Below are positions 8,303 to 16,493 of a stretch of DNA of 64,000 nucleotides, in pieces (position 1 is the stretch's first letter; each line of letters starts with the position of its first letter). Source of the stretch: Chryseobacterium lathyri. Lineage in GTDB: Bacteria > Bacteroidota > Bacteroidia > Flavobacteriales > Weeksellaceae. The stretch lies in contig NZ_QNFY01000007.1 of NCBI RefSeq assembly GCF_003290185.1, positions 241,117-305,116 of the forward strand, given 5' to 3'. Both the position numbers and the translations under genes were made by a program. The notes beneath the pieces were generated by a model. The model was not told the origin of the DNA. It did not search any database and saw only the letters and a program-made list of their open reading frames with translations.

Positions 8303-9628
8303 ATGAGATATTTATTTTTCGCCATTTTCTTTTCAGTTTTAATCAGCGCTCAGAAAAAGCAGGATAAGAAAATTAATGTAAAGCTTAAAAATGAATTGGC
8401 CACGATTCAAAAAGATGATCAAATCTACCGTGAGCTGATGGAGTCTGACGTTTCCCAGGAGCAAAAGGAAAAGGTCATGAAAGAAAAAAATATCAGTAAG
8501 GAAGATGTTACGGATAGAATATGGAGGCTAATGGACGAGCAGGATAAGATCAATCTTGAAAAAGTTGAAAAAATTATTGCAGAATATGGTTATCCCGGAA
8601 AATCTCTAGTAGGAGAGCCGGAAAACGAAACCACATGGTTGGTTATTCAGCATTCTCCAAAAATTAATCAATATATGGCAATTATTAAAACGGCTGTTGA
8701 TCATAAAGAAATTCCGTTTAGGTTGTATGCCATGATGCTGGACAGACAATTAATGGATGATGGGAAAGAACAGATCTATGGAACTCAGGGATTTTCTTCT
8801 TATGATGGAGAGAAAGAAAGCGAGCCTATTATCTGGCCTATTAAAGATGTTAAAAACGTAAACAAACTCAGAAAAGAAGCCGGTTTTGAAGATACGGTGG
8901 AACGTTATGCCAAGCGTCTCTATGGAAAGAGTTTTGTTTTTAAAAATTATACTTTGGATGAAGTGTTAAAGTTTAGAGGTGATAAGAAAACTGAAGAAAA
9001 ACCACTCAACCTTGAGCTCAAAAAAGAGCTTGCGCAGATCTATAAAGACGATCAGATCTACCGTGAGCTGACACAACCCAACATTACACCCGAAAGAAAG
9101 GCAGAAATCATAAAAGAGAAAAACCTCTCTACAGAAGACGTGAGTACGGGGCTTATCAAATTGATGGATGATCAGGATCAGAAGAATCTGGTTAAAGTTG
9201 AAAAGATCATTGAAAAATATGGCTATCCCGGAAAATCTATGGTGGGTGAACCTGAGAATTATGCCGTATGGTATGTTATCCAGCATTCCCCTAAAATTGA
9301 GAAGTACCTTCCTCTGATCAAAAAAGCGGCCGATGAAAAAGAACTGCCTTTCAGACTCTATGCCATGATGTTGGACAGAAAGCTCATGTACGAAAATAAA
9401 GAGCAGATTTATGGAACGCAGATCCGTTCAGTTTTTTCAACAAAAAACGGGAAAACAGAAACTCTGTCATTTGTGTGGCCGATAAAAGACCCGGAGCATG
9501 TCAACGAACTGAGAAAGAATTCAGGATTTGGCAGGACCATCGAAGATTATGCTAAAGATGCAGGAGGCTTCGAATACAAAAAATATACATTGAAAGAAGC
9601 CTTGGATCTTCTTCAGAAAAAGAAATAA
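8303..9628 (+). CDS. Tandem DUF6624 protein, exported
   Basis: A 441-residue protein with a short signal peptide (ending SAQ) followed by two copies of the same ~200-residue domain (about 25-220 and 232-438). Each copy holds KDDQIYREL, YGYPGKS.VGEPEN, WxVIQHSPKI and PFRLYAMMLDR, the pattern of DUF6624, of unknown function. The copies are still clearly similar, which indicates internal duplication. It starts 18 bases after the esterase gene and is followed directly by a small membrane protein, so the three are probably co-transcribed. Recognition of the domain is from memory of its motifs; the function is unknown. Confidence 0.7.
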   Translation: MRYLFFAIFFSVLISAQKKQDKKINVKLKNELATIQKDDQIYRELMESDVSQEQKEKVMKEKNISKEDVTDRIWRLMDEQDKINLEKVEKIIAEYGYPGKSLVGEPENETTWLVIQHSPKINQYMAIIKTAVDHKEIPFRLYAMMLDRQLMDDGKEQIYGTQGFSSYDGEKESEPIIWPIKDVKNVNKLRKEAGFEDTVERYAKRLYGKSFVFKNYTLDEVLKFRGDKKTEEKPLNLELKKELAQIYKDDQIYRELTQPNITPERKAEIIKEKNLSTEDVSTGLIKLMDDQDQKNLVKVEKIIEKYGYPGKSMVGEPENYAVWYVIQHSPKIEKYLPLIKKAADEKELPFRLYAMMLDRKLMYENKEQIYGTQIRSVFSTKNGKTETLSFVWPIKDPEHVNELRKNSGFGRTIEDYAKDAGGFEYKKYTLKEALDLLQKKK

Positions 9629-9856
9629 ATGACAGATCGTCTAAAGAAATATTGGATTTTCCTGTTGATTGCCCTTATCGGAATCAATTATGCGGGATTC
9701 TATCTGTTATGGAAATCAATGGGTATTTCCGATGCGCTGGAACATGTAGAATCAGAACAGGTGATCAGAAAGCTGAAACAGAAGGATTTTTCTCTTATTC
9801 TGCTGTTGTTGTTTATGGGAGGAAGGAAAATAGTACAACTCATTATTAAAAAATAA
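9629..9856 (+). CDS. Small membrane protein, unknown
   Basis: A 75-residue protein starting immediately after the stop of the DUF6624 gene. Residues about 9-29 form one clear membrane helix (YWIFLLIALIGINYAGFYLL) and residues 54-65 a weaker hydrophobic stretch. The tight junction argues for translational coupling. No family is recognised. Confidence 0.55.
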   Translation: MTDRLKKYWIFLLIALIGINYAGFYLLWKSMGISDALEHVESEQVIRKLKQKDFSLILLLLFMGGRKIVQLIIKK

Positions 9857-9879
9857 ACTTTAGAATTAATAAAGAAGAA

Positions 9880-10458
9880 ATGACCATCGCAGAGCATTTT
9901 GAGTCCGGATGTATTTATCATATATACTCGCATGCCAACGGAAAAGATTTGCTATTCGTAGAGGATAGTAATTATCAGTATTTTCTGGATAGGTTATTAA
10001 AATATATTATTCCAGTAGCAGGAATCTATGCTTATTGTTTGATGCCAAATCATTTTCATTTATTAATAAGATTTAAAGACTTAGCGGGTGATAAGATTGA
10101 TGATGAGCATCAACATCTGATGAGACCATTCAGTAACTTTCTGAATAGTTATGCTAAAGCTTACAATAGAAGATATAATAGGAAAGGAGCTCTCTTTCTT
10201 GACTTCCTAAGACGGAAGAGAGTTCAGGATGAAAAATACTTGCTTAAATTATTACATTATATTCATAATAATCCTGTACATCATGGTTTTGTCAGTCAGG
10301 CTGAAAAATGGAAATACTCTTCATATAATTCTTACACAAATGTGGAAAAGCCTAGTAGCATTGAAAGAGAAGAAATGTTGAAATACTTTGATTCAAAAGA
10401 GGACTTTCTTGGTTATCATAAATCTAGTGTAGAATATGATTTTATGAATTTAGAATAA
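9880..10458 (+). CDS. REP-associated tyrosine transposase (RAYT)
   Basis: A 192-residue Y1/HUH-type protein. GCIYHIYSHANGK is the usual N-terminus, LMPNHFHLLI gives the HUH metal motif (HFH), and LNSYAKAYNRRYNRKGALF carries the candidate catalytic Tyr. The C-terminal LLHYIHNNPVHHGF is typical of the TnpA-REP family. RAYTs are single-copy relatives of IS200/IS605 transposases that act on REP palindromes. The 33-bp palindrome that begins 10 bases after the stop, and its relative after paaY, fit as its substrates. The protein appears full length with no frameshift. Confidence 0.88.
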   Translation: MTIAEHFESGCIYHIYSHANGKDLLFVEDSNYQYFLDRLLKYIIPVAGIYAYCLMPNHFHLLIRFKDLAGDKIDDEHQHLMRPFSNFLNSYAKAYNRRYNRKGALFLDFLRRKRVQDEKYLLKLLHYIHNNPVHHGFVSQAEKWKYSSYNSYTNVEKPSSIEREEMLKYFDSKEDFLGYHKSSVEYDFMNLE

Positions 10459-10467
10459 ACGGTTCGC

Positions 10468-10500
10468 AAACCTTATAGGTTTTTAAAACCTATAAGGTTT
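10468..10500. repeat. REP palindrome beside RAYT gene
   Basis: Perfect 16-base arms (10468-10483 AAACCTTATAGGTTTT; 10485-10500) around one central base. Each arm is itself quasi-palindromic (AAACCT-TAT-AGGTTT), so two alternative fold forms are possible, as in REP/BIME elements. It may also serve as a terminator-like hairpin for the RAYT gene. Confidence 0.85.
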
Positions 10501-10555
10501 AAAGAAAAAGTAGGATTTTTTAGACATTAAAAAGAAATAAAAAGTTAAAAATAAT

Positions 10556-13051
10556 ATGGAAAAACTGAAAAATTACATCTACGGAGAATGGGTAGAAGGT
10601 TCCGGAAACGGAGTTCCTTTATACAATGCCGTTACAGGCGAGCAGGTTGCTGTTTCAGATACAGAAGGGCTTAATTTTGAGCAGGCTCTCGACTACGGAA
10701 GAACAGTAGGCTACAAAAACCTTTCTTCCATGACGTTTTATGACAGAGGAGAGATGCTGAAAAAAGTGGCTCTTTATCTTTTGGAAAGAAAGAAAAAATA
10801 TTACGAATTATCATATAAAACCGGAGCTACCCACGCAGATTCATGGGTAGATATAGAAGGAGGTTTCGGTACTTTCTTTACCTATTCCGGGTTGGCAAAA
10901 AGAATGCTTCCCAACACTCCGTTCTGGGTGGATGGAGAAACTCAGAAAATCTCCGCGAATGGAACTTTTCTGGGAACTCACATTCTAACACCAAGCGAAG
11001 GAGTTTCTATACAGATCAATGCTTATAACTTTCCGGTTTGGGGAATGTTGGAAAAATTATCAACATCTCTGTTGGCAGGTGTTCCTTCTATTGTAAAACC
11101 ATCTCCTTACGGTTCTTACCTGACGAATGCTGTTTTCCAGGATATGATCGAAAGTGGAGTACTTCCGGAAGGTGCGCTTCAATTGGTTTGTGGTGAACCG
11201 GGAAATATTCTGGATTATGTTCAGGATGGAGATTCAGTATTGTTTACAGGTTCTGCCCATACAGGAAGGAAACTGAAATCAATGCCTTCTATCGCTGGAA
11301 ATGCAGTGCGTTTCAATATGGAAGCAGATTCTCTGAACTGTTCAATTTTAGGTCTGGATGCAAAACCGGGAACTCCTGAATTTGATCTCTTCATTAAAGA
11401 AGTACGTAATGAAATGACCACAAAAGCAGGTCAGAAATGTACGGCAATCAGAAGAATTATTGTTCCTGAACACCTGATCGGAGATGTTCAGAATGCCTTA
11501 TCTAAAGCTTTAGATCAAACCAAAATCGGAAACCCGTTGAGCAGAGAAACCAGAATGGGGTCATTGGTAGGAAAACAGCAGTACGATGAGGTCGTTAGAA
11601 AAGTAAATATTCTAAAATCAGAAACAGAATTAGTTTACGACGGAAAGCATGAACTTGTAGATGCAGACTATGATAACGGTGCATTCATGAGCCCAAAACT
11701 GTTCTTAAACGATAAACCTTTCGAGAAAAACATCTCTCACGATGTAGAAGCGTTCGGACCGGTTTCTACGTTAATGCCTTACAAGGATGCCGAAGAGGCA
11801 GCGGCTCTTGCTAAAAGAGGAAAAGGAAGTTTGGTAGGGTCTATCATTTCCCACGATGAAACCTTTATCGCAGAAACTTCATGGAAAATGGCTTCCCAGC
11901 ACGGTAGAATTTTTGTGCTGAACAGAGACAACGCCAAAGAAAGTACAGGTCACGGTTCTCCGCTGCCTACTTTGATGCATGGTGGTCCGGGAAGAGCTGG
12001 TGGAGGCGAGGAAATGGGCGGACTGAACGGTCTTCATTTCTTCCTTCAGAAAACAGCGATTCAGGGTTCTCCGGATGTATTGAAGGCGATTACAAAAGTA
12101 TATCAGCAGGGTGCAGAGAAAAAATTCTCAGACAAGCATCCGTTCCAGAAATATTTCGAAGAAATTGAGGTAGGAGATTCATTGGAAACGGCCGGGAGAA
12201 CGGTTACTGATGCAGATATCGTTAATTTTTCCAACGTTTCTTGGGATCATTTCTATGCCCATACCGATGCTACAAGCTTAACCGGAACTATTTTCGATAA
12301 AACAGTGGCTCACGGATATTTCATTCTTTCTGCAGCAGCAGGACTGTTTGTTTCAGGGAAAAAAGGTCCGGTTATCGCAAACTACGGATTGGAAAACTGT
12401 TCATTCTTTAAACCGGTATATGCAGGAGATACCATCACCGTCTATTTAACCGCAAAAGAAAAAATAAACAGAGGGGTAAAAGGAAGAAACATTCCTTCCG
12501 GCGTTGTAAAATGGCTGGTGGAAGTTGTTAACCAGAGAGATGAGATCGTTTGTGTAGCGACGATCTTAACATTGGTGGCAAAACAATCTCCTTTCATCGA
12601 TCTGAATGTGAAAAATGTTCAGAAGATATTGGGTGGTTTAACAGAAACGACATCGTCAAACTGGGGTGAAATGTCTCCTCAGCAAATGATCGAACACTTG
12701 GAACATGGAGTTCTGGTAAGTTTAGGCGAACCGGAAGCTGACAAATGCTTTACACCGGAAGAGCAATTGGAAAAATGGCAGGACTCTCTTTATAACCATA
12801 GAAAAATGCCGAAAGATTTCCCTGCTCCATTCCTGGCTGAAGATGAAACTTTACTGGAATTAAAGCATAAAAATCTGGATGCTGCCAAACAGTCTTTCCT
12901 GGATAACTTACAGAGATTTACAGTCTATTACAGAGAAAATCCACAGGCTGAGCATATGAACTTCGTGTTCGGAAAACTGAATAAAGAAATGTGGGAGCTG
13001 ATGCACAAAAAACATTTTACGCACCACTTTGAGCAGTTTGGATTGATTTGA
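10556..13051 (+). CDS. paaZ: PaaZ ring-opening enzyme with extra C-terminal DinB-like domain
   Basis: An 831-residue multidomain protein. Residues 1-520 are an aldehyde dehydrogenase with catalytic Cys295 in AGQKCTAIRR, the same number as in E. coli PaaZ. Residues about 535-680 are a MaoC-like (R)-specific hydratase domain (FSNVSWDHFYAH, KTVAHGYFILS) that opens the oxepin-CoA ring. The dehydrogenase then oxidises the reactive aldehyde. E. coli PaaZ ends near 681. Here about 145 extra residues follow, with WGEMSPQQMIEHLEHG and KKHFTHHFEQFG, which look like a DUF1569/DinB-type four-helix metal-binding domain. Start and PaaZ identity are firm; the extra domain call is by motif resemblance. Confidence 0.93.
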   Translation: MEKLKNYIYGEWVEGSGNGVPLYNAVTGEQVAVSDTEGLNFEQALDYGRTVGYKNLSSMTFYDRGEMLKKVALYLLERKKKYYELSYKTGATHADSWVDIEGGFGTFFTYSGLAKRMLPNTPFWVDGETQKISANGTFLGTHILTPSEGVSIQINAYNFPVWGMLEKLSTSLLAGVPSIVKPSPYGSYLTNAVFQDMIESGVLPEGALQLVCGEPGNILDYVQDGDSVLFTGSAHTGRKLKSMPSIAGNAVRFNMEADSLNCSILGLDAKPGTPEFDLFIKEVRNEMTTKAGQKCTAIRRIIVPEHLIGDVQNALSKALDQTKIGNPLSRETRMGSLVGKQQYDEVVRKVNILKSETELVYDGKHELVDADYDNGAFMSPKLFLNDKPFEKNISHDVEAFGPVSTLMPYKDAEEAAALAKRGKGSLVGSIISHDETFIAETSWKMASQHGRIFVLNRDNAKESTGHGSPLPTLMHGGPGRAGGGEEMGGLNGLHFFLQKTAIQGSPDVLKAITKVYQQGAEKKFSDKHPFQKYFEEIEVGDSLETAGRTVTDADIVNFSNVSWDHFYAHTDATSLTGTIFDKTVAHGYFILSAAAGLFVSGKKGPVIANYGLENCSFFKPVYAGDTITVYLTAKEKINRGVKGRNIPSGVVKWLVEVVNQRDEIVCVATILTLVAKQSPFIDLNVKNVQKILGGLTETTSSNWGEMSPQQMIEHLEHGVLVSLGEPEADKCFTPEEQLEKWQDSLYNHRKMPKDFPAPFLAEDETLLELKHKNLDAAKQSFLDNLQRFTVYYRENPQAEHMNFVFGKLNKEMWELMHKKHFTHHFEQFGLI

Positions 13052-13075
13052 TTCAAAATATAATATAAATTTATA

Positions 13076-13109
13076 ATCCCTTTTGGTTTTTACTGAAAGG
13101 GATTTTTTT
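13076..13109 (+). terminator. Terminator of paaZ
   Basis: Hairpin ATCCCTTT...AAAGGGAT followed by seven T. A nearly identical copy lies at 13417, on the other side of the small peptide gene. Confidence 0.85.
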
Positions 13110-13169
13110 ATGGTCCTTGCCAAGGGATAATAAGTCATCCGATTAAAATAAAGTTTATATTAAAATTAT

Positions 13170-13210
13170 TAACTTTAATAGGCGAAATCCGAAAAGCATA
13201 TAGAGTAGGA
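13170..13210 (+). promoter_or_regulatory. Promoter and shared 5' UTR element of orphan leader peptide
   Basis: TAACTTTA (13170-13177) matches the flavobacterial -7 box TAnnTTTG except in the last base. Directly behind it is AGGCGAAATCCGAAAAGC (13180-13197), then GAGTAGGA (13203-13210). The same 18-mer and 8-mer, in the same order and with similar spacing, precede the tail-collar gene on the other strand (17102-17070). Confidence 0.65.
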
Positions 13211-13234
13211 GAAAAACATTAAAAACTAATTGCT

Positions 13235-13396
13235 ATGAAAAATTTAAAAAAACTTTCAAGAAACCAATTGAGATCTGTTAAAGGTGCCGGTCCAAACTGG
13301 GCTTGTTTGCCTAATTCTTGCCCTCCGGGAAGTTGTTGTCTCCCTGGAAGATGGCCGAATATTCCAAGAGCATGTTATATATGTGCTGATTCTTAA
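13235..13396 (+). CDS. Orphan bacteriocin-like leader peptide with six cysteines
   Basis: A 53-residue product. Residues 1-19, MKNLKKLSRNQLRSVKGAG, are a Gly-type leader nearly identical to those of the peptides at 42001, 42230 and 45119. The remaining 34 residues contain six cysteines (24, 29, 34, 35, 47, 50) with an adjacent CC pair, plus many Pro and Gly. It has its own promoter-like site and terminator. No transporter lies next to it, so export by the C39 transporter at 39662 is a reasonable inference. The flanking terminators are duplicated, suggesting insertion. Activity is unknown; bacteriocin, toxin-like or signalling peptide are all possible. Confidence 0.75.
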   Translation: MKNLKKLSRNQLRSVKGAGPNWACLPNSCPPGSCCLPGRWPNIPRACYICADS

Positions 13397-13416
13397 AATA
13401 AAATATAAATTGATAG

Positions 13417-13447
13417 TCCCTTTCGGTTTTACTGAAAGGGATTTTTT
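13417..13447 (+). terminator. Terminator of orphan leader peptide
   Basis: Hairpin GTCCCTTTCGG/CTGAAAGGGAT followed by T6. It and the preceding AT-rich bases repeat the paaZ terminator region. Confidence 0.85.
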
Positions 13448-13572
13448 AATGATCCTTGATAAGATTTTAGACCTCAACAATGATGAAAAATCTTAGTTCA
13501 GAAAAAGATTTTATTAAAAATGATAGTTACTTTTACAATAAAATCAGAAATTTCATTTATTTAAAACAAGAT

Positions 13573-14109
13573 ATGGAACTACAATTTTTCAAAGACTTTG
13601 ATTTTACGGATTTCTGGAATGAAAGCAGCTATTCCGTAAGAGATTATATAGAACCGTTTCCGGATGATGAGCTCATTGCTTCCGTAGAAGAAGAGCTTGG
13701 CTACAAACTCCCTGCTTCTTATATCGAACTGATGAGACTGCAGAATGGCGGGTTGGTCGAAAAATCCTGCTTTCCTACGTCAGAAGAGAATTCCTGGGCG
13801 GATGATCATATTGCGATTACCGGAATTATGGGAATCGGAAGAGAGAAAACCTATTCCATTTGCGGAGAACTCGGAAGCCAATTCATGATCGATGAGTGGG
13901 GGTATCCGGCAATCGGTATCTATATCTGCGACTGTCCTTCAGCTGGGCATGATATGGTCTTGCTGGATTATTCCAATTGCGGAAAAGATGGCGAACCTGA
14001 AGTGGTTCACATTGATCAGGAAGATGATTATAAAAAGATATTTCTGGCCAAAGACTTTGAAACTTTCATAAAAGGGCTGAAAGATGAAGATGAATTTGAC
14101 GGGGAATAA
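13573..14109 (+). CDS. SMI1/KNR4-family protein
   Basis: About 178 residues from the ATG at 13573; a longer frame opens at 13480, but those extra residues include part of the preceding spacer. The core LGYKLPASYIELMRLQNGG is the signature SMI1/KNR4 (SUKH) motif. It is followed by the typical GIGREKTYSI and later GHDMVLLDYSNCG segments. In bacteria SUKH proteins are often immunity partners of secreted nuclease or other polymorphic toxins, but many are solitary. No toxin with such a domain is next to it; the closest candidate is the peptide at 13235. The function therefore stays open. Confidence 0.8.
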   Translation: MELQFFKDFDFTDFWNESSYSVRDYIEPFPDDELIASVEEELGYKLPASYIELMRLQNGGLVEKSCFPTSEENSWADDHIAITGIMGIGREKTYSICGELGSQFMIDEWGYPAIGIYICDCPSAGHDMVLLDYSNCGKDGEPEVVHIDQEDDYKKIFLAKDFETFIKGLKDEDEFDGE

Positions 14110-14158
14110 ATAAACAAGTATTTTTAAACTTTAAATTAAGATCACAAAAAATAAAACA

Positions 14159-14890
14159 ATGAACGAAAGCTGGATGCAAAAATGGGAAGAGGTAAAAGAT
14201 ATTCTTATCTGTTCTGTAGATTTGGAAACCTATTTTACCTCGGATGAAATTCTGGAGCAAAAAATGGAGGTGATGGAGATTGGTAATGTTTCCCTGCCAT
14301 CCGGAAAAGTGATCGTACGGGATCCTTTGGTATTTTTGAACGCGGGAGAAAAGCCTTATTTCGTACAGGCTCCCAAAGGAGATTTTCCTGTGAAAATTGC
14401 GGTGGTAAAGTCAGAGGAATGGGGTAACCGTTATGCCGCCGTAAAAGTGGAATTCACCAAAGAAAAACCTGTCCTGTACAGAGAAGCGCTTATCGGGATT
14501 GAAAATCTTGAAGATTTAAATGAAGGTGATTATTTCGGATTCATGGTAGATGCCGGATTGGGTTGCATTACAGATGCGGAGGTACTTCCTTATTTTGATA
14601 AGTTTCTTACTGAAGTGAATGTGGAAAACATTTACGATGATTATTTTGCAGAACAGTTTGCACAGAGTTACCAGGAACATCCACAAAACCAGAGAGAACT
14701 GGGAGACTGGATCAATTGGAGAATTCCCAATACAGAATATCATATTCCAATGTTTGCAAGCGGTTTCGGAGACGGAGGATATCCTGTCTATTTCGCGTAT
14801 GATGAAAAAGGAGAAATCTGCGGATTGTATATCCAGTTTATCGATATAGAACTGGCACTATCTGATGATGAAGACGAAGAGAATGAATAA
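14159..14890 (+). CDS. DUF4241 protein
   Basis: A 243-residue soluble acidic protein. The region GNVSLPSGKVIVRDPLVF, then PVKIAVV, RYAAVKVEF and later FASGFGDGGYPVYFAYDE fits DUF4241, a family often seen near SUKH and toxin-immunity genes. It overlaps the next gene by 8 bases, which points to an operon with it. Biochemical function is unknown. Confidence 0.7.
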   Translation: MNESWMQKWEEVKDILICSVDLETYFTSDEILEQKMEVMEIGNVSLPSGKVIVRDPLVFLNAGEKPYFVQAPKGDFPVKIAVVKSEEWGNRYAAVKVEFTKEKPVLYREALIGIENLEDLNEGDYFGFMVDAGLGCITDAEVLPYFDKFLTEVNVENIYDDYFAEQFAQSYQEHPQNQRELGDWINWRIPNTEYHIPMFASGFGDGGYPVYFAYDEKGEICGLYIQFIDIELALSDDEDEENE

Positions 14891-15569
14891 AACGTTCGCC
14901 GATAAAGTCATAGAATTCAATAAAAACCTTCAGTTTTCAGGAAACCTTCCTGAAGGCTTCGAGGCCATGAATCCGTATCTGGACAATCCTGAAACGATGA
15001 CCGTCATGGAGGAATTTTATCACAAATACTACAATGATATCAGCCCAAGGAAATTCATGATCGGGATCAATCCCAGCCGACATGGAGCAGGAGTCACAGG
15101 TGTTCCGTTTACCGATACTAAAAGGCTGGAAGCTGTTTGCGGAATTAAAATGCAATCGGCTCACACCCATGAAGTTTCCTCGGTTTTCATGTATGATATG
15201 ATTGCTGAATATGGTGGGGCATATGAATTCTACAAAGATGTTTATATCAATTCGCCTTTTCCGCTGGCTATTGTAAGAAAAGCAAAAACCGGCTGGCTGA
15301 ATGCGAATTATTATGATGATAAAAAGCTCTTTGAAGCGGTAAAAGATTTTATGATCGATTCTCTGAAGAAGCATATCAGTCTGGGCGTGGACACCTCCGA
15401 AGTTTTTGTGCTAGGAAAAAAGAATTCAGAATTTATTTCAGCATTGAATAAAGAGGCCCAGTTATTTGAAAAGATGACTGTTCTTGAACATCCCAGATAT
15501 ATTCAGCAGTATAAAACAAAAGAAAAACAACTGTATATTGACAAATATATTTTAGCATTGAAAAAATAA
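14883..15569 (+). CDS. SMUG2-type uracil-DNA glycosylase family protein
   Basis: About 228 residues from the ATG at 14883, which overlaps the stop of the DUF4241 gene; an in-frame ATG at 14865 is less likely because the overlap would be longer. The segment MIGINPSRHGAGVTGVPFTD is the active-site loop of the SMUG2/DUF4918 branch of the uracil-DNA glycosylase superfamily, and VLEHPRYIQQY supplies the late His-Pro motif. Members probably excise damaged bases; the specificity here is not readable. Closed by a strong terminator. Confidence 0.75.
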   Translation: MNKTFADKVIEFNKNLQFSGNLPEGFEAMNPYLDNPETMTVMEEFYHKYYNDISPRKFMIGINPSRHGAGVTGVPFTDTKRLEAVCGIKMQSAHTHEVSSVFMYDMIAEYGGAYEFYKDVYINSPFPLAIVRKAKTGWLNANYYDDKKLFEAVKDFMIDSLKKHISLGVDTSEVFVLGKKNSEFISALNKEAQLFEKMTVLEHPRYIQQYKTKEKQLYIDKYILALKK

Positions 15570-15570
15570 A

Positions 15571-15597
15571 AATTCCCTGATCATTCAGGGAATTTTT
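15571..15597 (+). terminator. Terminator after SMUG2-like gene
   Basis: Perfect ten-base hairpin AATTCCCTGA-TCAT-TCAGGGAATT followed by T residues. It may work in both directions, since the next gene converges. Confidence 0.85.
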
Positions 15598-15644
15598 CAT
15601 TTATGTATTAGAATCTTTTTCGCAGTATAAACCACTTGTGAAAT

Positions 15645-16466
15645 TTATTTTTTGATGATCTTTGAAGATCCGGATGAAGTTTTGAGGATATAAACGCCAT
15701 TCGGAAGTTCCGAGATATCTGTCTGATTTGCTCCTTTTTTCATTTCCAGGTTTTTCAGCAGTTTACCATCTTGGCTGTAAATTTTAGCTTGGACATTATC
15801 TTCCGTTGTAATCGAAAAAGGTCCGCTGGTAGGATTAGGATAAATACGCATACCTTTTTGTGAAGAAGCAGCTTCACTCGTTGCCAGTACAATACCCGTG
15901 TCTTTTACCCATGTGAAAGCATCCAGTCCTGCATATCTGAAATTCCCGCCTAATGTAATCCGTAGCTCATCAATGATTATGTTCGAGTAATTCTGACCAT
16001 TCAGATTGGTCATGTCAATAAGAGTATATCCATTAGTGGAGCCCAGTGATGTTGTAAAACCGGTCGTTTTTGTCTGTGTAAACTTCGTGATACCGCTTAG
16101 CTTTCCCGTAATGGTAAGGGTACCGGATACACTCAGATCCAGATTAAGAGCAGACAGATACATCCAGAACCGGTTTACCTTAAACAGATTAGATGTGGTT
16201 TTAATGCTGAAAGACGGTGGTGATGCAGCATCGTTGGAGTTGTCAATATATCTGTTGTCAACAGATGTTCCATTCCAGCCAGTACCTGGGTAGTTAGCCT
16301 GAATATCAAAAGTTCCTACATGAGAGATAACATTGAATATTACTCCGTTATCAGTAAAACTCGGACTTCCGTGTGATTCCGTTTCAAATTGCTCCGTACT
16401 GGTCTGTCCAAAAGAAAATAAAGAGATGAACAGACTACAGATGGTTAAAAAAATAGATCTTTTCAT
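15645..16466 (-). CDS. T9SS type A cargo protein, unknown
   Basis: A 273-residue secreted protein: signal peptide 1-20 (ending SFGQ), a beta-rich middle (about 20-190), and a C-terminal sorting domain beginning MRIYPNPTSGPFSITT and ending ISELPNGVYILKTSSGSSKIIKK. The IYPNP start and the GVYIL...K end are the marks of type A signals recognised by the type IX secretion system, whose translocon SprA is encoded in this window. The middle domain is not recognised. It lies 27 bases downstream of the tail-collar gene and is probably co-transcribed with it. Confidence 0.82.
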   Translation of the reverse strand: MKRSIFLTICSLFISLFSFGQTSTEQFETESHGSPSFTDNGVIFNVISHVGTFDIQANYPGTGWNGTSVDNRYIDNSNDAASPPSFSIKTTSNLFKVNRFWMYLSALNLDLSVSGTLTITGKLSGITKFTQTKTTGFTTSLGSTNGYTLIDMTNLNGQNYSNIIIDELRITLGGNFRYAGLDAFTWVKDTGIVLATSEAASSQKGMRIYPNPTSGPFSITTEDNVQAKIYSQDGKLLKNLEMKKGANQTDISELPNGVYILKTSSGSSKIIKK

Positions 16467-16493
16467 GATTTAGGTTTTAAATAGGTTGTTTTT

